A stretch of DNA of 64,000 nucleotides from assembly GCF_013391695.1 (NCBI RefSeq), contig NZ_JACBGH010000001.1:124001-188000 (forward strand), given 5' to 3'. Made by a program: the position numbers and the translations under genes. Every line of letters starts with the position of its first letter. Positions within the stretch are counted from its first letter, which is position 1. The notes beneath the pieces are model-generated. The model worked only from the letters and a program-made list of their open reading frames with translations. It ran no database searches and was not told the DNA's origin. This stretch comes from Thiomicrorhabdus cannonii. Lineage in GTDB: Bacteria > Pseudomonadota > Gammaproteobacteria > Thiomicrospirales > Thiomicrospiraceae. This document shows positions 18,250 through 27,109 of the stretch, piece by piece.

Positions 18250-18266
18250 AGAACCTGCACCGGCCA

Positions 18267-18297
18267 TAAAAAAAGGGGCTATCAAAGCCCCTTATTT
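18267..18297. terminator. Bidirectional terminator
   Basis: The eight-pair stem AAGGGGCT/AGCCCCTT has an A-rich left flank and T-rich right flank. It lies between the convergent DUF5610 gene and the response-regulator gene. Confidence 0.85.
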
Positions 18298-18317
18298 ATA
18301 CCAACCTGAAAATTGAG

Positions 18318-18971
18318 TTATTCAATCTCTTCCAGACGCACTTTGGTCAAGCCAGACTCATTCGCATAGTTGGTGATTTCTGCAGTAGACGTCACACCCA
18401 TCTTGGTCATCAGGTTTTCGCGGTGCTTGGAAACCGTGCGGTCACTGATATCCAGAATCTCCGCGATCTCTTTGGTTTTGTAACCTTCCGCCACCAGTTT
18501 AACCACCTGCTTCTCACGCACCGACAATTTTTTGTTGGCCGTCATCTTGTCGGTTTCCGCATCCAGAATCGGCTGGATTTCGGAGTGAATAAAGGTTTCC
18601 CCCTCTACCACCTTGCGCACGCCGGCAATCAACTCTTTCTGCGATACCGACTTCATGGCAATACCATTGACTCCCAACTCCAACACTTCCATCCACACGC
18701 TGGGGGTTTCCGCCGCAGTCAGCACGATAATCTTAGTATCGGCATAACGCTTCTTGATATGCGAAATCGCGTTCAAACCGCTCAACTTCGGCATAGACAG
18801 GTCCAACAGCACCACCATCGGCGTTTTGGTACGCACCAGCTCCAAACACTCCAACCCGTCTTCGGCTTCGCCAACGACAGCGAAGTCTTCTTCAGATTGC
18901 AGAATGGATTTGAATCCGGCTCTTACCAAGCTATGGTCTTCGGCCAATAAAATCGTAATCTTCTTAGTCAT
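18318..18971 (-). CDS. NarL/FixJ-family response regulator
   Basis: The 217-residue regulator has a receiver domain (residues 4-120) with the acidic pair E11-D12, phosphoacceptor Asp57 (VVLLDLSMPKLSG) and the conserved Thr/Lys positions (VLTAAE; MKSVSQKE). The C-terminal LuxR-type helix-turn-helix is LSVREKQVVKLVAEGYKTKEIAEILDISDRTVSKH. It begins 53 bases after the hybrid kinase gene on the same strand, so the two are probably partners in one operon. Target genes are unknown. Confidence 0.92.
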   Translation of the reverse strand: MTKKITILLAEDHSLVRAGFKSILQSEEDFAVVGEAEDGLECLELVRTKTPMVVLLDLSMPKLSGLNAISHIKKRYADTKIIVLTAAETPSVWMEVLELGVNGIAMKSVSQKELIAGVRKVVEGETFIHSEIQPILDAETDKMTANKKLSVREKQVVKLVAEGYKTKEIAEILDISDRTVSKHRENLMTKMGVTSTAEITNYANESGLTKVRLEEIE

Positions 18972-19024
18972 GAAATCCTAACCTCTTGAAATAGAAAGAC
19001 TTCCTGTCATTCATATTGTAAATT

Positions 19025-21055
19025 TCAATTATCTTTTGCGCTATTATGACTAAAAACCTGATGATTCTCAAGGTGTTTAACCGCAGATTGCAATGCATCC
19101 ACATGCGCTTGAATACCCGCCTCTCGCACCTGCTCATCCGGCTCGCCTTGGGTTATTTGCTCGACCTCCCGCAACAGCGCGACCCAGACCTGCAACTGAA
19201 ACACCATGCAATTGCCTTTCATATAGTGCGCCAGGGCCTTGATCTCATGCCATTGCTGCGCTTTCAGCGCCTGTTCCAACTGCACCAGATTCTGTTTAAA
19301 CTCCTCTACAAAAGGCGAAAACAGATTCTGAAAATGCGCCGGAATATGCTGCAAATCTTCCACCAGCCTCCCGGCCTGTTCAGTTTTTTGGTCGGCATCG
19401 TCCTGCTCATCGACGAGCAAAGGCAAAACAACCTCATCCTGATTATCTGCCTTATCCTGCACGGCAACGGCACAACCTTGGGCAGAATCCAACAACTCCA
19501 ACACCTGCTCCTTGCTGATGGGCTTGACCAGCCAGCGCGAAAACCCGAGTGATGCCAATGTCTTGCCTTGGGGAATTAACTCTTCGCCGCCGCCGGCGGT
19601 CACGGCAAAAACCGCTTTCAGCTGCGCCGCCGCTCCGTGGTGATCAAGCGTCTGAATCAACTCCATCACCTTGAAACCGTCCATAATGGGCATCTGAATA
19701 TCCAGAAATACATATTCAAACTGATGCTGTTGAAACATATTCCAGGCCTCTTGTCCGTCATGCGCCTCATGCACGTCACACCCCAGCTCCCTCAAATAAC
19801 CGCTCAATACCATCCGGTTGATTTTGGAGTCATCCACCACTAAAACCTTGGCATGCCGATAGTGCAATGTGTCGGTTTCAACGGCATGTGTCGTAACCGA
19901 TTCGATCTTGCCGTGACCATTTTCTTCCGCCGCCGGCAACCGCAGCGAGAAACTGAACGTCGTCCCCACCCCAACCGTTGAGGTCACGGCGATCTCCCCG
20001 CCCATCAGATCGATAAGATGCTTGACCACCGACAACCCCAGCCCGGAGCCCATGGTGCGGGTAGCCCCTTCGGTTTTAAACTGCGTAAACGGATCAAATA
20101 TCTGCTTCAGCTTATCCTCTTCGATCCCTTCGCCCGAGTCGGTCACCACAAAAGAGAAGTTGTCCTGTTCCAGCTGACGCACCTCTACCGACACGCCTCC
20201 CATCGGCGTGAACTTAATGCCGTTGACAATCAAGTTAATCAATATCTGCGAGAGCCTGACGCTGTCGCCAAACACCCAATCCTGCTCACCGCGATAGACC
20301 AATGAAACAAACACCCCCTTGTCGGTGGCAATCGATTTGGTCAGCTGTTTGACATAGTCAAATGTCTGCTTGAGCGAGAAGCGCCGTGGGTGCAGGGTGA
20401 CGGATTCATATTCGGTTTGCGAATAGGTCAAAATATCGTTCACCAAAAAAATCATCTGCTCGGCGGTCAGATTAATGACCTTTAAGCGTTCCAGCAAATA
20501 GACGTCGTTAGCGTACAGGCTTTTCAACTGCCCGACCATGCTGTTAATCCCCAATAGCGGCGAACGCAGCTCATGACTCAACAACGCCAAAAAGCGGGAC
20601 TGCTTGCAGTACGACTCCTGAATGATGCGGTTCTGCTCCTCCAGCAGTGCCTGCCGCTCATACAACTGGGTCAATGACAAGCGTCCTTGCGCATCGACAA
20701 TCTCTCTTTCCAACTGCACCATCTCGGTGACATCGACACATTCCGCAAACACCACGCCCTGACCGTCCTGCTCAAAGAACTTCAACCGATGCTGAAAGGA
20801 GAGTTTTCCCTGATTCGTATCATAGGCGCAGACAAAACGTATATCCTTCAACGGATTTTCAATGATCTCCCGTACCTTCAAATGCAACAACGGGGTTTCC
20901 CCATTGCCGGTCAAATCGCCCAGACGGCTTAACGCCCGGTCGAAAAGCGACTGCAGCGCCGCTGAAGACTGCAAAATCATCTCAGGCTTTTCAGATGCGC
21001 AGCTCCACCAAAGCGTTTCAGCCATGACCCATTGTTCAAAAACTTGTTTTTCCAT
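19025..21055 (-). CDS. Hybrid sensor histidine kinase with receiver and Hpt domains
   Basis: About 676 residues, with no membrane segment. The order is: an N-terminal PAS-like sensor part (to about residue 130), a coiled linker, HisKA (ALLSHELRSPLLGINS), the HATPase domain (NLIVNGIKFTP, DSGEGIEEDKLKQIFDPF, GSGLGLSVVKHL), a receiver (LVVDDSKINRMVL, FLDIQMPIMDG) and a C-terminal Hpt with its His in ALAHYMKGNC. This is a full phosphorelay in one protein, likely feeding the response regulator downstream. The linker between receiver and Hpt carries a copy of the dispersed repeat (KTEQAG). The start is uncertain: ATG at 21055 is preferred, but the frame is open to a TTG at 21109. Confidence 0.88.
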   Translation of the reverse strand: MEKQVFEQWVMAETLWWSCASEKPEMILQSSAALQSLFDRALSRLGDLTGNGETPLLHLKVREIIENPLKDIRFVCAYDTNQGKLSFQHRLKFFEQDGQGVVFAECVDVTEMVQLEREIVDAQGRLSLTQLYERQALLEEQNRIIQESYCKQSRFLALLSHELRSPLLGINSMVGQLKSLYANDVYLLERLKVINLTAEQMIFLVNDILTYSQTEYESVTLHPRRFSLKQTFDYVKQLTKSIATDKGVFVSLVYRGEQDWVFGDSVRLSQILINLIVNGIKFTPMGGVSVEVRQLEQDNFSFVVTDSGEGIEEDKLKQIFDPFTQFKTEGATRTMGSGLGLSVVKHLIDLMGGEIAVTSTVGVGTTFSFSLRLPAAEENGHGKIESVTTHAVETDTLHYRHAKVLVVDDSKINRMVLSGYLRELGCDVHEAHDGQEAWNMFQQHQFEYVFLDIQMPIMDGFKVMELIQTLDHHGAAAQLKAVFAVTAGGGEELIPQGKTLASLGFSRWLVKPISKEQVLELLDSAQGCAVAVQDKADNQDEVVLPLLVDEQDDADQKTEQAGRLVEDLQHIPAHFQNLFSPFVEEFKQNLVQLEQALKAQQWHEIKALAHYMKGNCMVFQLQVWVALLREVEQITQGEPDEQVREAGIQAHVDALQSAVKHLENHQVFSHNSAKDN
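19371..19391 (-). repeat. Dispersed repeat copy inside the hybrid kinase gene
   Basis: On the coding strand it reads AAAAAACTGAACAGGCCGGG and encodes KTEQAG in the linker between the receiver and Hpt domains. It matches the consensus over about 18 bases. Confidence 0.85.
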
Positions 21056-21255
21056 TACACCAATCCGGCCTTGAAACATTCCAATCGTTTTGTTCACATC
21101 ATAGCGCAAACCACTTCAACAAAAGATGCTTATACATCCAAAACGAACGGTTTAACCCCATAAACGGCATTTTTGCGATTAAGTCGCCACAATGGCACCA
21201 CAATCGACTAAAATGACTGTTTTTAAAGCCAACCCTTTACAAAACCATTGTCATC

Positions 21256-22647
21256 ATGTCAGACGTCCAATACCGAATCGAAAAAGACAGCATGGGAACG
21301 CTGCAAGTTCCTAAAGACGCACTCTACGGCGCCCAAACCCAAAGAGCGATCAACAACTTTCCTATCAGCGGCACCCCCATGCCGAGCAACTTCATCAAGG
21401 CGCTGTGCTACGTGAAGTTCGCCTGCTCGGACAGCAACCGTGAACTGGGATTGATGAGCGAAGAAAAAGCCCACGCCATCCAAACCGCGGCCGATGTCAT
21501 TATCAAAGGCCAGTATCTGGATCAATTCCCGATCGATGTCTTCCAGACCGGCTCCGGCACCAGCACCAATATGAATGCCAATGAAGTCATTGCAACCCTC
21601 GCCAAAAACCTGACCGGCGTCGAGGTTCACCCTAACGATGACGTCAATATGAGCCAAAGCTCCAATGACGTAATTCCGACCGCGATTCACGTGGCGGCGG
21701 CCATTGCATTGGAAGAGGAGCTGTTGCCGGCCTTGCGTCATCTGGCAGAAACCATCGAAGACAAAGAAAAGGAAGTGGCCGACGTCGTTAAAACCGGACG
21801 CACCCACCTGATGGATGCCACACCGGTCAAGATGAGTCAGGAATTATCAGGCTGGCGCGCGCAAATCACCGACAATATCGCCCGTCTGCAAGACACGCAA
21901 AAGCGTTTGCACAAAATCCCGCAAGGCGGCACCGCTGTGGGTACGGGCATTAACGCCGAACCCGAATTCGGGCGTTTGGTGGCCGCCAACCTGTCGACCA
22001 TCACCGCCATTCCGTTTGAGCAGATGGAAAACCTCTATGTCGGCCTGAGCAGCCAGGACACCGCGGTGGAGCTGAGCGGTCAGTTGAATGTTTTGGCGAC
22101 CAGCCTGATGAAAATCGCCAACGACCTGCGCTGGATGAACTCCGGCCCATTGGCGGGTCTCGGCGAGATCCAACTGCCCGCCCTGCAACCCGGCAGCTCG
22201 ATTATGCCCGGCAAAGTCAACCCGGTCATTCCCGAGGCTGTGTGCATGGTCGCCGCGCAGATCATGGGCAATCACACCGCCATTACGGTTGGCGGGCAGT
22301 CCGGCAACTTCCAGTTGAACGTGGCCTTGCCGATGATTGTCTTCAACCTGTTGCAGAGCATCCATATCGCCGCCACGGCGGTCACGCAACTGGCCGACAT
22401 GGCCATTAAAGGCTTTACGGTCAATACCGCCAACCTGCAAAAAGCGCTGGACGTCAACCCGATTCTGGTGACCGCACTGAACACGGTGGTGGGTTATGAA
22501 AAAGGCGCGGCTATCGCCAAGGAAGCCTACCGTAGCGGACGCCCGGTGCTGGAAGTGGCTCTGGAAATGACCGAGCTGGATGAAGCCACCCTGAAAAAAT
22601 ATCTGAACCCAGCGTTGTTAACCCAGGGCGGCAACCCTACCGTTTAA
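21256..22647 (+). CDS. fumC: Fumarate hydratase class II
   Basis: FumC interconverts fumarate and malate in the TCA cycle without an iron-sulfur cluster. The 463-residue protein has GSGTSTNMNANEV, the SSNDVIPTAIHVA motif, GRTHLMDATPV, and the superfamily signature GSSIMPGKVNP. It is divergent from the hybrid kinase and lies 41 bases before the thioredoxin gene in the same direction. Confidence 0.97.
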   Translation: MSDVQYRIEKDSMGTLQVPKDALYGAQTQRAINNFPISGTPMPSNFIKALCYVKFACSDSNRELGLMSEEKAHAIQTAADVIIKGQYLDQFPIDVFQTGSGTSTNMNANEVIATLAKNLTGVEVHPNDDVNMSQSSNDVIPTAIHVAAAIALEEELLPALRHLAETIEDKEKEVADVVKTGRTHLMDATPVKMSQELSGWRAQITDNIARLQDTQKRLHKIPQGGTAVGTGINAEPEFGRLVAANLSTITAIPFEQMENLYVGLSSQDTAVELSGQLNVLATSLMKIANDLRWMNSGPLAGLGEIQLPALQPGSSIMPGKVNPVIPEAVCMVAAQIMGNHTAITVGGQSGNFQLNVALPMIVFNLLQSIHIAATAVTQLADMAIKGFTVNTANLQKALDVNPILVTALNTVVGYEKGAAIAKEAYRSGRPVLEVALEMTELDEATLKKYLNPALLTQGGNPTV

Positions 22648-22688
22648 CGATTTTTGACTATTTTTACACGCAAAAGAAGGAGCCTGAC

Positions 22689-23054
22689 ATGGCAGTAATC
22701 AACTTAACGGCGGCAGAATTTGAAAAAACCATCACCGATAATGAAATCGTCATTTTCGACTTCTGGGCGGAATGGTGCGGACCTTGCAAACAATTCGGTC
22801 CGGTTTTCGAAGCCGTTTCCGACAAATACCCTGAAATCGTCTTCGCCAAGGTCAATGTCGAAGAAGAGCAGGAGTTAGCTGGCATGTTCCAGGTGCGTTC
22901 GATTCCTACCCTGGTGTTTATGCGTGAAAAAATCGTGGTATTCTCCAACCCGGGTGCGATTCCAGGCAATGCGCTGGAAGAAGGCATCAAACAATTGCTG
23001 GCGCTGGATATGGAAAAAGTCCATCAGGATCTGGCAGAAGCACAGCAGCAATAA
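22689..23054 (+). CDS. Thioredoxin
   Basis: A 121-residue cytoplasmic thioredoxin with the active site WCGPCK (Cys30 and Cys33) and the cis-proline loop RSIPTLVF. A C-terminal tail of about 15 residues (DMEKVHQDLAEAQQQ) is an extra helix compared with classical TrxA. A strong ribosome-binding site (AAGAAGGAG) precedes it. It follows fumC and ends at an inverted pair of the dispersed repeat. Confidence 0.92.
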   Translation: MAVINLTAAEFEKTITDNEIVIFDFWAEWCGPCKQFGPVFEAVSDKYPEIVFAKVNVEEEQELAGMFQVRSIPTLVFMREKIVVFSNPGAIPGNALEEGIKQLLALDMEKVHQDLAEAQQQ

Positions 23055-23079
23055 ACACGCGGTTTTTTGCTTTTTAAAC

Positions 23080-23119
23080 CTCAACAGGCCGGGTAGGTTC
23101 GCTTACCCGGCCTGTTGAG
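23080..23119. repeat. Inverted pair of the dispersed repeat between trx and the CBS gene
   Basis: A perfect 16-base inverted repeat (arms 23080-23095 and 23104-23119, loop of 8) is followed by a T run on the plus strand. It stands between convergent genes and most likely also acts as a terminator. Confidence 0.92.
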
Positions 23120-23159
23120 TTTTTGAATTCAGGTTTTCGCACAGTTTGCGCGATAACCG

Positions 23160-23792
23160 CTATACATACAGTTCGATCGGCGGCTCCTGCGACAGGCGCC
23201 TCACCAAATCCGCCAAGGTCACAATCCCCACCAACTGCTCCTGCTGATCCATAATCGGCAAAGCGCCGATATGGTACTCCGTCAGCGCCATCGCGATCTG
23301 GCGGATTTCGGTATCCAGCGTCGCCGTCACCACCTGCGACTGCATAATCTCCGCCACCCGCAGATTCTCGGCAATTTCGGCCACGCCACCGGATTGCACA
23401 ATAATCTTTTTGAGCACATCCGACTTGGAGCAAATTCCCAGCAAACGTCCTTCCACCACCACTGGAAGATAGTGCACCTGATGTTTCTGCAGCGTCGCCC
23501 ACGCCTCGTCCAACAGCGCATCCGGCTCGACGGTATGCACAGGTGACGACATGATTTCCGCCACTTTGACTGCGACATGGCGCTCCCGCTGCCCCTTCTG
23601 GGTTTGGCGGTAATGCTTTAATGCCTGGCCGGCCTGAAAACGCGGATTGGAATGATCGGGTTCCATGTTCATGTCTTCCAATCCGCTTTTAGGCGTTTCC
23701 TGCACGCGGGTAGCCGGGTCCACCTTCAAAACCGGCAGATTATGCGCAGCACCAATAAAACTCTGCCCTTCCGGGCTATAGACCACAAACAT
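23160..23792 (-). CDS. CBS-domain protein
   Basis: A 210-residue cytoplasmic protein. Two CBS motifs occupy the C-terminal two-thirds (IMSSPVHTVEPDALLDEAWATLQKH with VEGRLLGICSKSDVLKKI; then IMQSQVVTATLDTEIRQIAMALTEYHIGALPIMD with LVGIVTLADLVRRL). The first 75 residues are poorly conserved, with hydrophilic and charged sequence. CBS pairs bind adenine nucleotides and sense energy state. No enzymatic domain is attached and the partner is unknown. Confidence 0.88.
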   Translation of the reverse strand: MFVVYSPEGQSFIGAAHNLPVLKVDPATRVQETPKSGLEDMNMEPDHSNPRFQAGQALKHYRQTQKGQRERHVAVKVAEIMSSPVHTVEPDALLDEAWATLQKHQVHYLPVVVEGRLLGICSKSDVLKKIIVQSGGVAEIAENLRVAEIMQSQVVTATLDTEIRQIAMALTEYHIGALPIMDQQEQLVGIVTLADLVRRLSQEPPIELYV

Positions 23793-24031
23793 AACACGCC
23801 CTCCTTTCTTGGTTTATCGACCAAAGAACGGAAAAAATAAGTCATCCCATCCATCTTGCCGGCCGTGGATTTTCGCTAACGCCCTTATCCGTTCAGCCCC
23901 ACACACCCAATACAATAAAAGATAATACCCCCGACGGCGGCAACAAACTGTATTTATTCATTTCCTCTGGTTAAAATAAGCGCCTGCCGTTAAGGGACAA
24001 CGGCCACTAGCCATGCTGAATGGGAGTCACC

Positions 24032-24913
24032 TTGCAAGATCAACTCAAACGCTTTCAACAGCGCGTACACAATCAACTGGCCGCATTGTTAACCTTCGAA
24101 AACCACCCTCACGTGCCGCAACGACTCATCGATGCGATGCGCTACGCCACCCTCAACAGCGGCAAGCGTTTGCGCCCGGCGTTGATTTACGCCGTAGCCG
24201 AAGCGCTGAATATTCCGTTAACCCAAGTAGATAAAGCCGCCTGCGCGATTGAGTTGATTCACAGTTATTCTTTGGTGCATGACGACCTGCCGGCCATGGA
24301 CGATGACGATTTGCGCCGCGGCCAGCCAACTTGCCACATCCAGTACGACGAGGCGACTGCCATTCTGGTGGGCGACGCCCAACAGACACTGGCTTTCTCG
24401 ATTTTAAGTGAAGACGCTGCGCTGTCTGCCGACGTCCGACTGGAAATGATTCGTATCCTGAGCCGCACGGCAGGCATCAACGGCATGATTGGCGGGCAGA
24501 TGCTCGACATCGCCTCTGAAGGCCAAAACATCGAACTGGCCCTGCTCGAACAGCTACACAATATGAAAACCGGCGCCTTGATTCAGGCCGCATTGCTCAT
24601 GGGCGCCGCCGCCAGTCCGCTCTATGCCGAAATCAAAGCGCCGCTCGCCGAACTGGGTAAAACCATCGGTCTAGCCTTTCAAGTACAGGACGACATTCTC
24701 GACATTGAAGGCGATACAGACACCCTCGGCAAACCGCAAGGCAGCGATCTGGCAGCCGACAAATCGACCTATCCTAAACTGCTCGGTCTGGATGGCGCCA
24801 AACGCTACCGCAACGAGCTGATCGAACAGGCGCAACAGCAATATCGGCAACTGCCTTTTGCCAGTCCGTTTCTGGCGCAACTGATCGATTACATCGGACA
24901 GCGCAACCATTAA
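24032..24913 (+). CDS. ispA: Farnesyl diphosphate synthase
   Basis: IspA condenses isopentenyl diphosphate with allylic diphosphates to make farnesyl diphosphate for quinones and undecaprenyl carriers. The first aspartate-rich motif is [17 protein letters not shown] and the second is [21 protein letters not shown] binds the diphosphate. The preferred start is TTG at 24032, placed 5 bases after GGGAG. ATG at 24020 is an alternative that lacks such a site. The usual neighbours xseB and dxs are not adjacent. Confidence 0.94.
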   Translation: MQDQLKRFQQRVHNQLAALLTFENHPHVPQRLIDAMRYATLNSGKRLRPALIYAVAEALNIPLTQVDKAACAIELIHSYSLVHDDLPAMDDDDLRRGQPTCHIQYDEATAILVGDAQQTLAFSILSEDAALSADVRLEMIRILSRTAGINGMIGGQMLDIASEGQNIELALLEQLHNMKTGALIQAALLMGAAASPLYAEIKAPLAELGKTIGLAFQVQDDILDIEGDTDTLGKPQGSDLAADKSTYPKLLGLDGAKRYRNELIEQAQQQYRQLPFASPFLAQLIDYIGQRNH

Positions 24914-25041
24914 ACCTTAGGCGTCGCTTAAGAAGCCAAAAATAGTTGGCTTTCAAAAGGTTGGCCGCGGGTTATGCTTTTCATGCGGGCGGCTTTTCGC
25001 TATAATTCTGCTTCTTTTCCCTTTTGTGTAGTTTTTAGGTT

Positions 25042-25422
25042 ATGGCACAGACATTTGTTTTAAAAACGCTTTTAGATTTCGCTTCCGCACATAGCTTGCG
25101 CAGCTATCCGGGTGATTGTGCCAAACTCCACGGCCACAACTGGAAAATCGAGGTGCAGGTCATGGGCACGCAACTCAACGAAATCGGCATGGTCATCGAT
25201 TTCAAAGAGATTAAACGCCATGCCAAAGAGGTGGTTAAAGAGCTGGATCACACCTTCCTGAACGACCACCCCTACTTCCACGAAACCAACCCGACAGCGG
25301 AAAACATCGCGGTATACCTCTACCGTGCGATTGCAGCACGCATCACCTCGCCCGAGGTCAAAATGCACAGCATCACCGTCTGGGAAAACGACCGCAACTG
25401 CGTGACTTATTCGGAAAACTGA
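25042..25422 (+). CDS. queD: 6-carboxytetrahydropterin synthase
   Basis: QueD converts dihydroneopterin triphosphate to 6-carboxy-tetrahydropterin, an early step of queuosine synthesis. The 126-residue protein has zinc-binding histidines (FASAHSLR and KLHGHNW), the catalytic cysteine in GDCAKLHGHNW, and the DHTFLN and ENIAVYLY motifs. A perfect TATAAT lies at 25001-25006, so a promoter is likely just upstream. The pathway's epoxyqueuosine reductase (queG) is also in this window. Confidence 0.93.
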   Translation: MAQTFVLKTLLDFASAHSLRSYPGDCAKLHGHNWKIEVQVMGTQLNEIGMVIDFKEIKRHAKEVVKELDHTFLNDHPYFHETNPTAENIAVYLYRAIAARITSPEVKMHSITVWENDRNCVTYSEN

Positions 25423-25518
25423 TCCCCGCGATCGCCCAGGCGCCAGACATTACCGACCAGACATTACCGATTTATGGCGCCTTAAAAAACTTTAAGCCAC
25501 AAAGCCCTGCCGTTTGCC

Positions 25519-25534
25519 ACCCGGCCTGTTAAAA
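25519..25534 (-). repeat. Partial dispersed repeat copy upstream of pilD
   Basis: ACCCGGCCTGTT followed by AAAA keeps the 12-base core but not the GAG part of the flank. It lies about 40 bases before the prepilin peptidase gene. Confidence 0.65.
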
Positions 25535-25572
25535 TCGCCTGCAACCTTTTCTATCCTATCAGCAGGTGATTC

Positions 25573-26358
25573 ATGGAAGCCATCAGTCAAAGCCAACTTA
25601 TCCTCTTCAGCGCCCTGATCGGTTTGATCGTCGGCAGCTTCATCTCCATGTTGAGCTGGCGCTTGCCGCGCATTATGCTGTTGGATGAAACGGAACAGTT
25701 CAAAAGCATCAGCCTGGGCGGTTCCAAATGCCCCAACTGCGACGCCCGCCTGCCGTGGTATCGCCTGATTCCATTGTTCAGCTGGCTGTGGAGCAAGGGG
25801 CGTTGCCATCACTGCCACACCCCGATTTCGGCGCGTTACCCGCTGATTGAACTGTCCACCGCCCTCGGCACGGTCGCGTGCATGTGGCTGTATGGCGCCA
25901 CACCGCTCGGCTTTGCTGCGCTGCTGTTTACCTGGATACTCATCACCATCTGCGTCATCGACATCGAACACCAGCTGATACTCGACAACCTCAGCCTGCC
26001 ATTGATGTGGCTGGGGCTGCTCTTCAACACCCAACACCTCTTCACCACGCCGGTGGACGCCATTTGGGGCGCCGCTATCGGTTATATGCTGCTATGGATT
26101 CTATTCCATTCTTTTAAATGGCTTACCGGCAAGGAAGGCATGGGCTATGGCGATTTCAAGCTGCTGGCGGCACTCGGCGCCTGGTTTGGGGTCATGGCGA
26201 TTCCGCAGATTATCCTGATCGCCTCTGTGGCAAGCCTGGTGATCGGCCTGGGCGGCGTGGCACTCAAATTGCGCAGCTACCATTCGCCACTCGCCTTCGG
26301 CCCTTTTCTCGCCATTGGCGGCTGGGTCACGCTGATTGCCGGCACCGGATGGCTGTAA
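25573..26358 (+). CDS. pilD: Prepilin leader peptidase / N-methyltransferase
   Basis: PilD cleaves and methylates type IV prepilins and type II secretion pseudopilins in the inner membrane. The 261-residue protein has multiple membrane spans, the four-cysteine zinc motif (CPNCDARL ... CHHC) near residues 54-82, and the two catalytic aspartates of the A24 family (VIDIEHQLILD and GMGYGDFKLLAALGAW). Type IV pili are needed for natural transformation in many species. No pilB or pilC lies nearby. Confidence 0.93.
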   Translation: MEAISQSQLILFSALIGLIVGSFISMLSWRLPRIMLLDETEQFKSISLGGSKCPNCDARLPWYRLIPLFSWLWSKGRCHHCHTPISARYPLIELSTALGTVACMWLYGATPLGFAALLFTWILITICVIDIEHQLILDNLSLPLMWLGLLFNTQHLFTTPVDAIWGAAIGYMLLWILFHSFKWLTGKEGMGYGDFKLLAALGAWFGVMAIPQIILIASVASLVIGLGGVALKLRSYHSPLAFGPFLAIGGWVTLIAGTGWL

Positions 26359-26379
26359 ACGGCAAACTCCGAAAATAAA

Positions 26380-26410
26380 AAAGCCGCTGGTCGGTTAAAC
26401 AAGCGGCTTT
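26380..26410. terminator. Bidirectional terminator after pilD
   Basis: The nine-pair stem AAAGCCGCT/AGCGGCTTT, flanked by A-rich and T-rich ends, lies between convergent pilD and the DUF3579 gene. Confidence 0.85.
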
Positions 26411-26444
26411 CTCAAAAGCATTACAAATAGACTGATTGACCCGA

Positions 26445-26738
26445 TTACGATCCCAGTTTCGCCTCGGTCTCTTCGCAGACCTGCACCATTTTCAAATGGT
26501 TGGACTTGGCAAAATTCAATACATACTGAAACATAATCGGGTTTTTCACTTCCAGCTCAGTATCGATAATCAGACACTTCTCACCTTCATACAGCTCAGG
26601 ATGCAGCAAATCGGAGAACACCAAACGGTGCGAATCGCCGTAACTCGCGCCCATAGAAGCGATACGATCAATCCAATCACTGGGTCTGAACTTGCGGCCG
26701 TCCTCGGTATAGCCTTGAATGATATATTTGCACTGCAC
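26445..26738 (-). CDS. DUF3579 family protein
   Basis: A small cytoplasmic protein of about 97 residues with the DUF3579 pattern YIIQGYTEDGRKFRPSDWIDRIASM and a C-terminal LNFAKSNHLKMVQVCEE. This family is restricted to beta- and gammaproteobacteria and has no known function. The start is set at GTG 26738 because the longest frame (to 26813) extends far past the family's N-terminus; the ribosome-binding site is weak. Confidence 0.75.
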   Translation of the reverse strand: MQCKYIIQGYTEDGRKFRPSDWIDRIASMGASYGDSHRLVFSDLLHPELYEGEKCLIIDTELEVKNPIMFQYVLNFAKSNHLKMVQVCEETEAKLGS

Positions 26739-27109
26739 GTTATTTTGCCTGAATCTTGTGTTGAATCTATTTATATAAGCGACTGTTAAATTCTTGGGCA
26801 CTAAGTTTAGCACAAAAAAAAACTATCGCCATCCTTATCCATGCCCTATACACGGCTTTTTGAGTGATTTTTATTAAACGATTCGATAGCTTTTTTCTAA
26901 TCCCCGCAAAACTCAACAGGCCGGGTCTGCCCGATTCCACTTCAAGGCTTTTAAAAAACCTAAAATCCTAAAGCAATTCAAGCGATAACATGGCATAATA
27001 CCGCGTTCTTATAAGCTTGAAGCGCTATGACTGCTTTGAGCAAAATCACTTTTTTATGGCCCGCGACCGTCGCGCCGTTTTAACACGAAACTGTATTTTA
27101 GGGTTGAGT
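26739..27109. other. Intergenic region with a dispersed repeat copy
   Basis: A 371-base divergent spacer between the DUF3579 and aroG genes. It is AT-rich and contains one dispersed repeat (26908-26926). An extended -10-like TGGCATAAT (26991-26999) is a candidate aroG promoter element with no good -35. I saw no further gene or leader peptide. Confidence 0.5.
26908..26926 (+). repeat. Dispersed repeat copy upstream of aroG
   Basis: AAAACTCAACAGGCCGGGT is a full-length single copy in the divergent spacer before aroG. It is not part of a hairpin. Confidence 0.92.
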
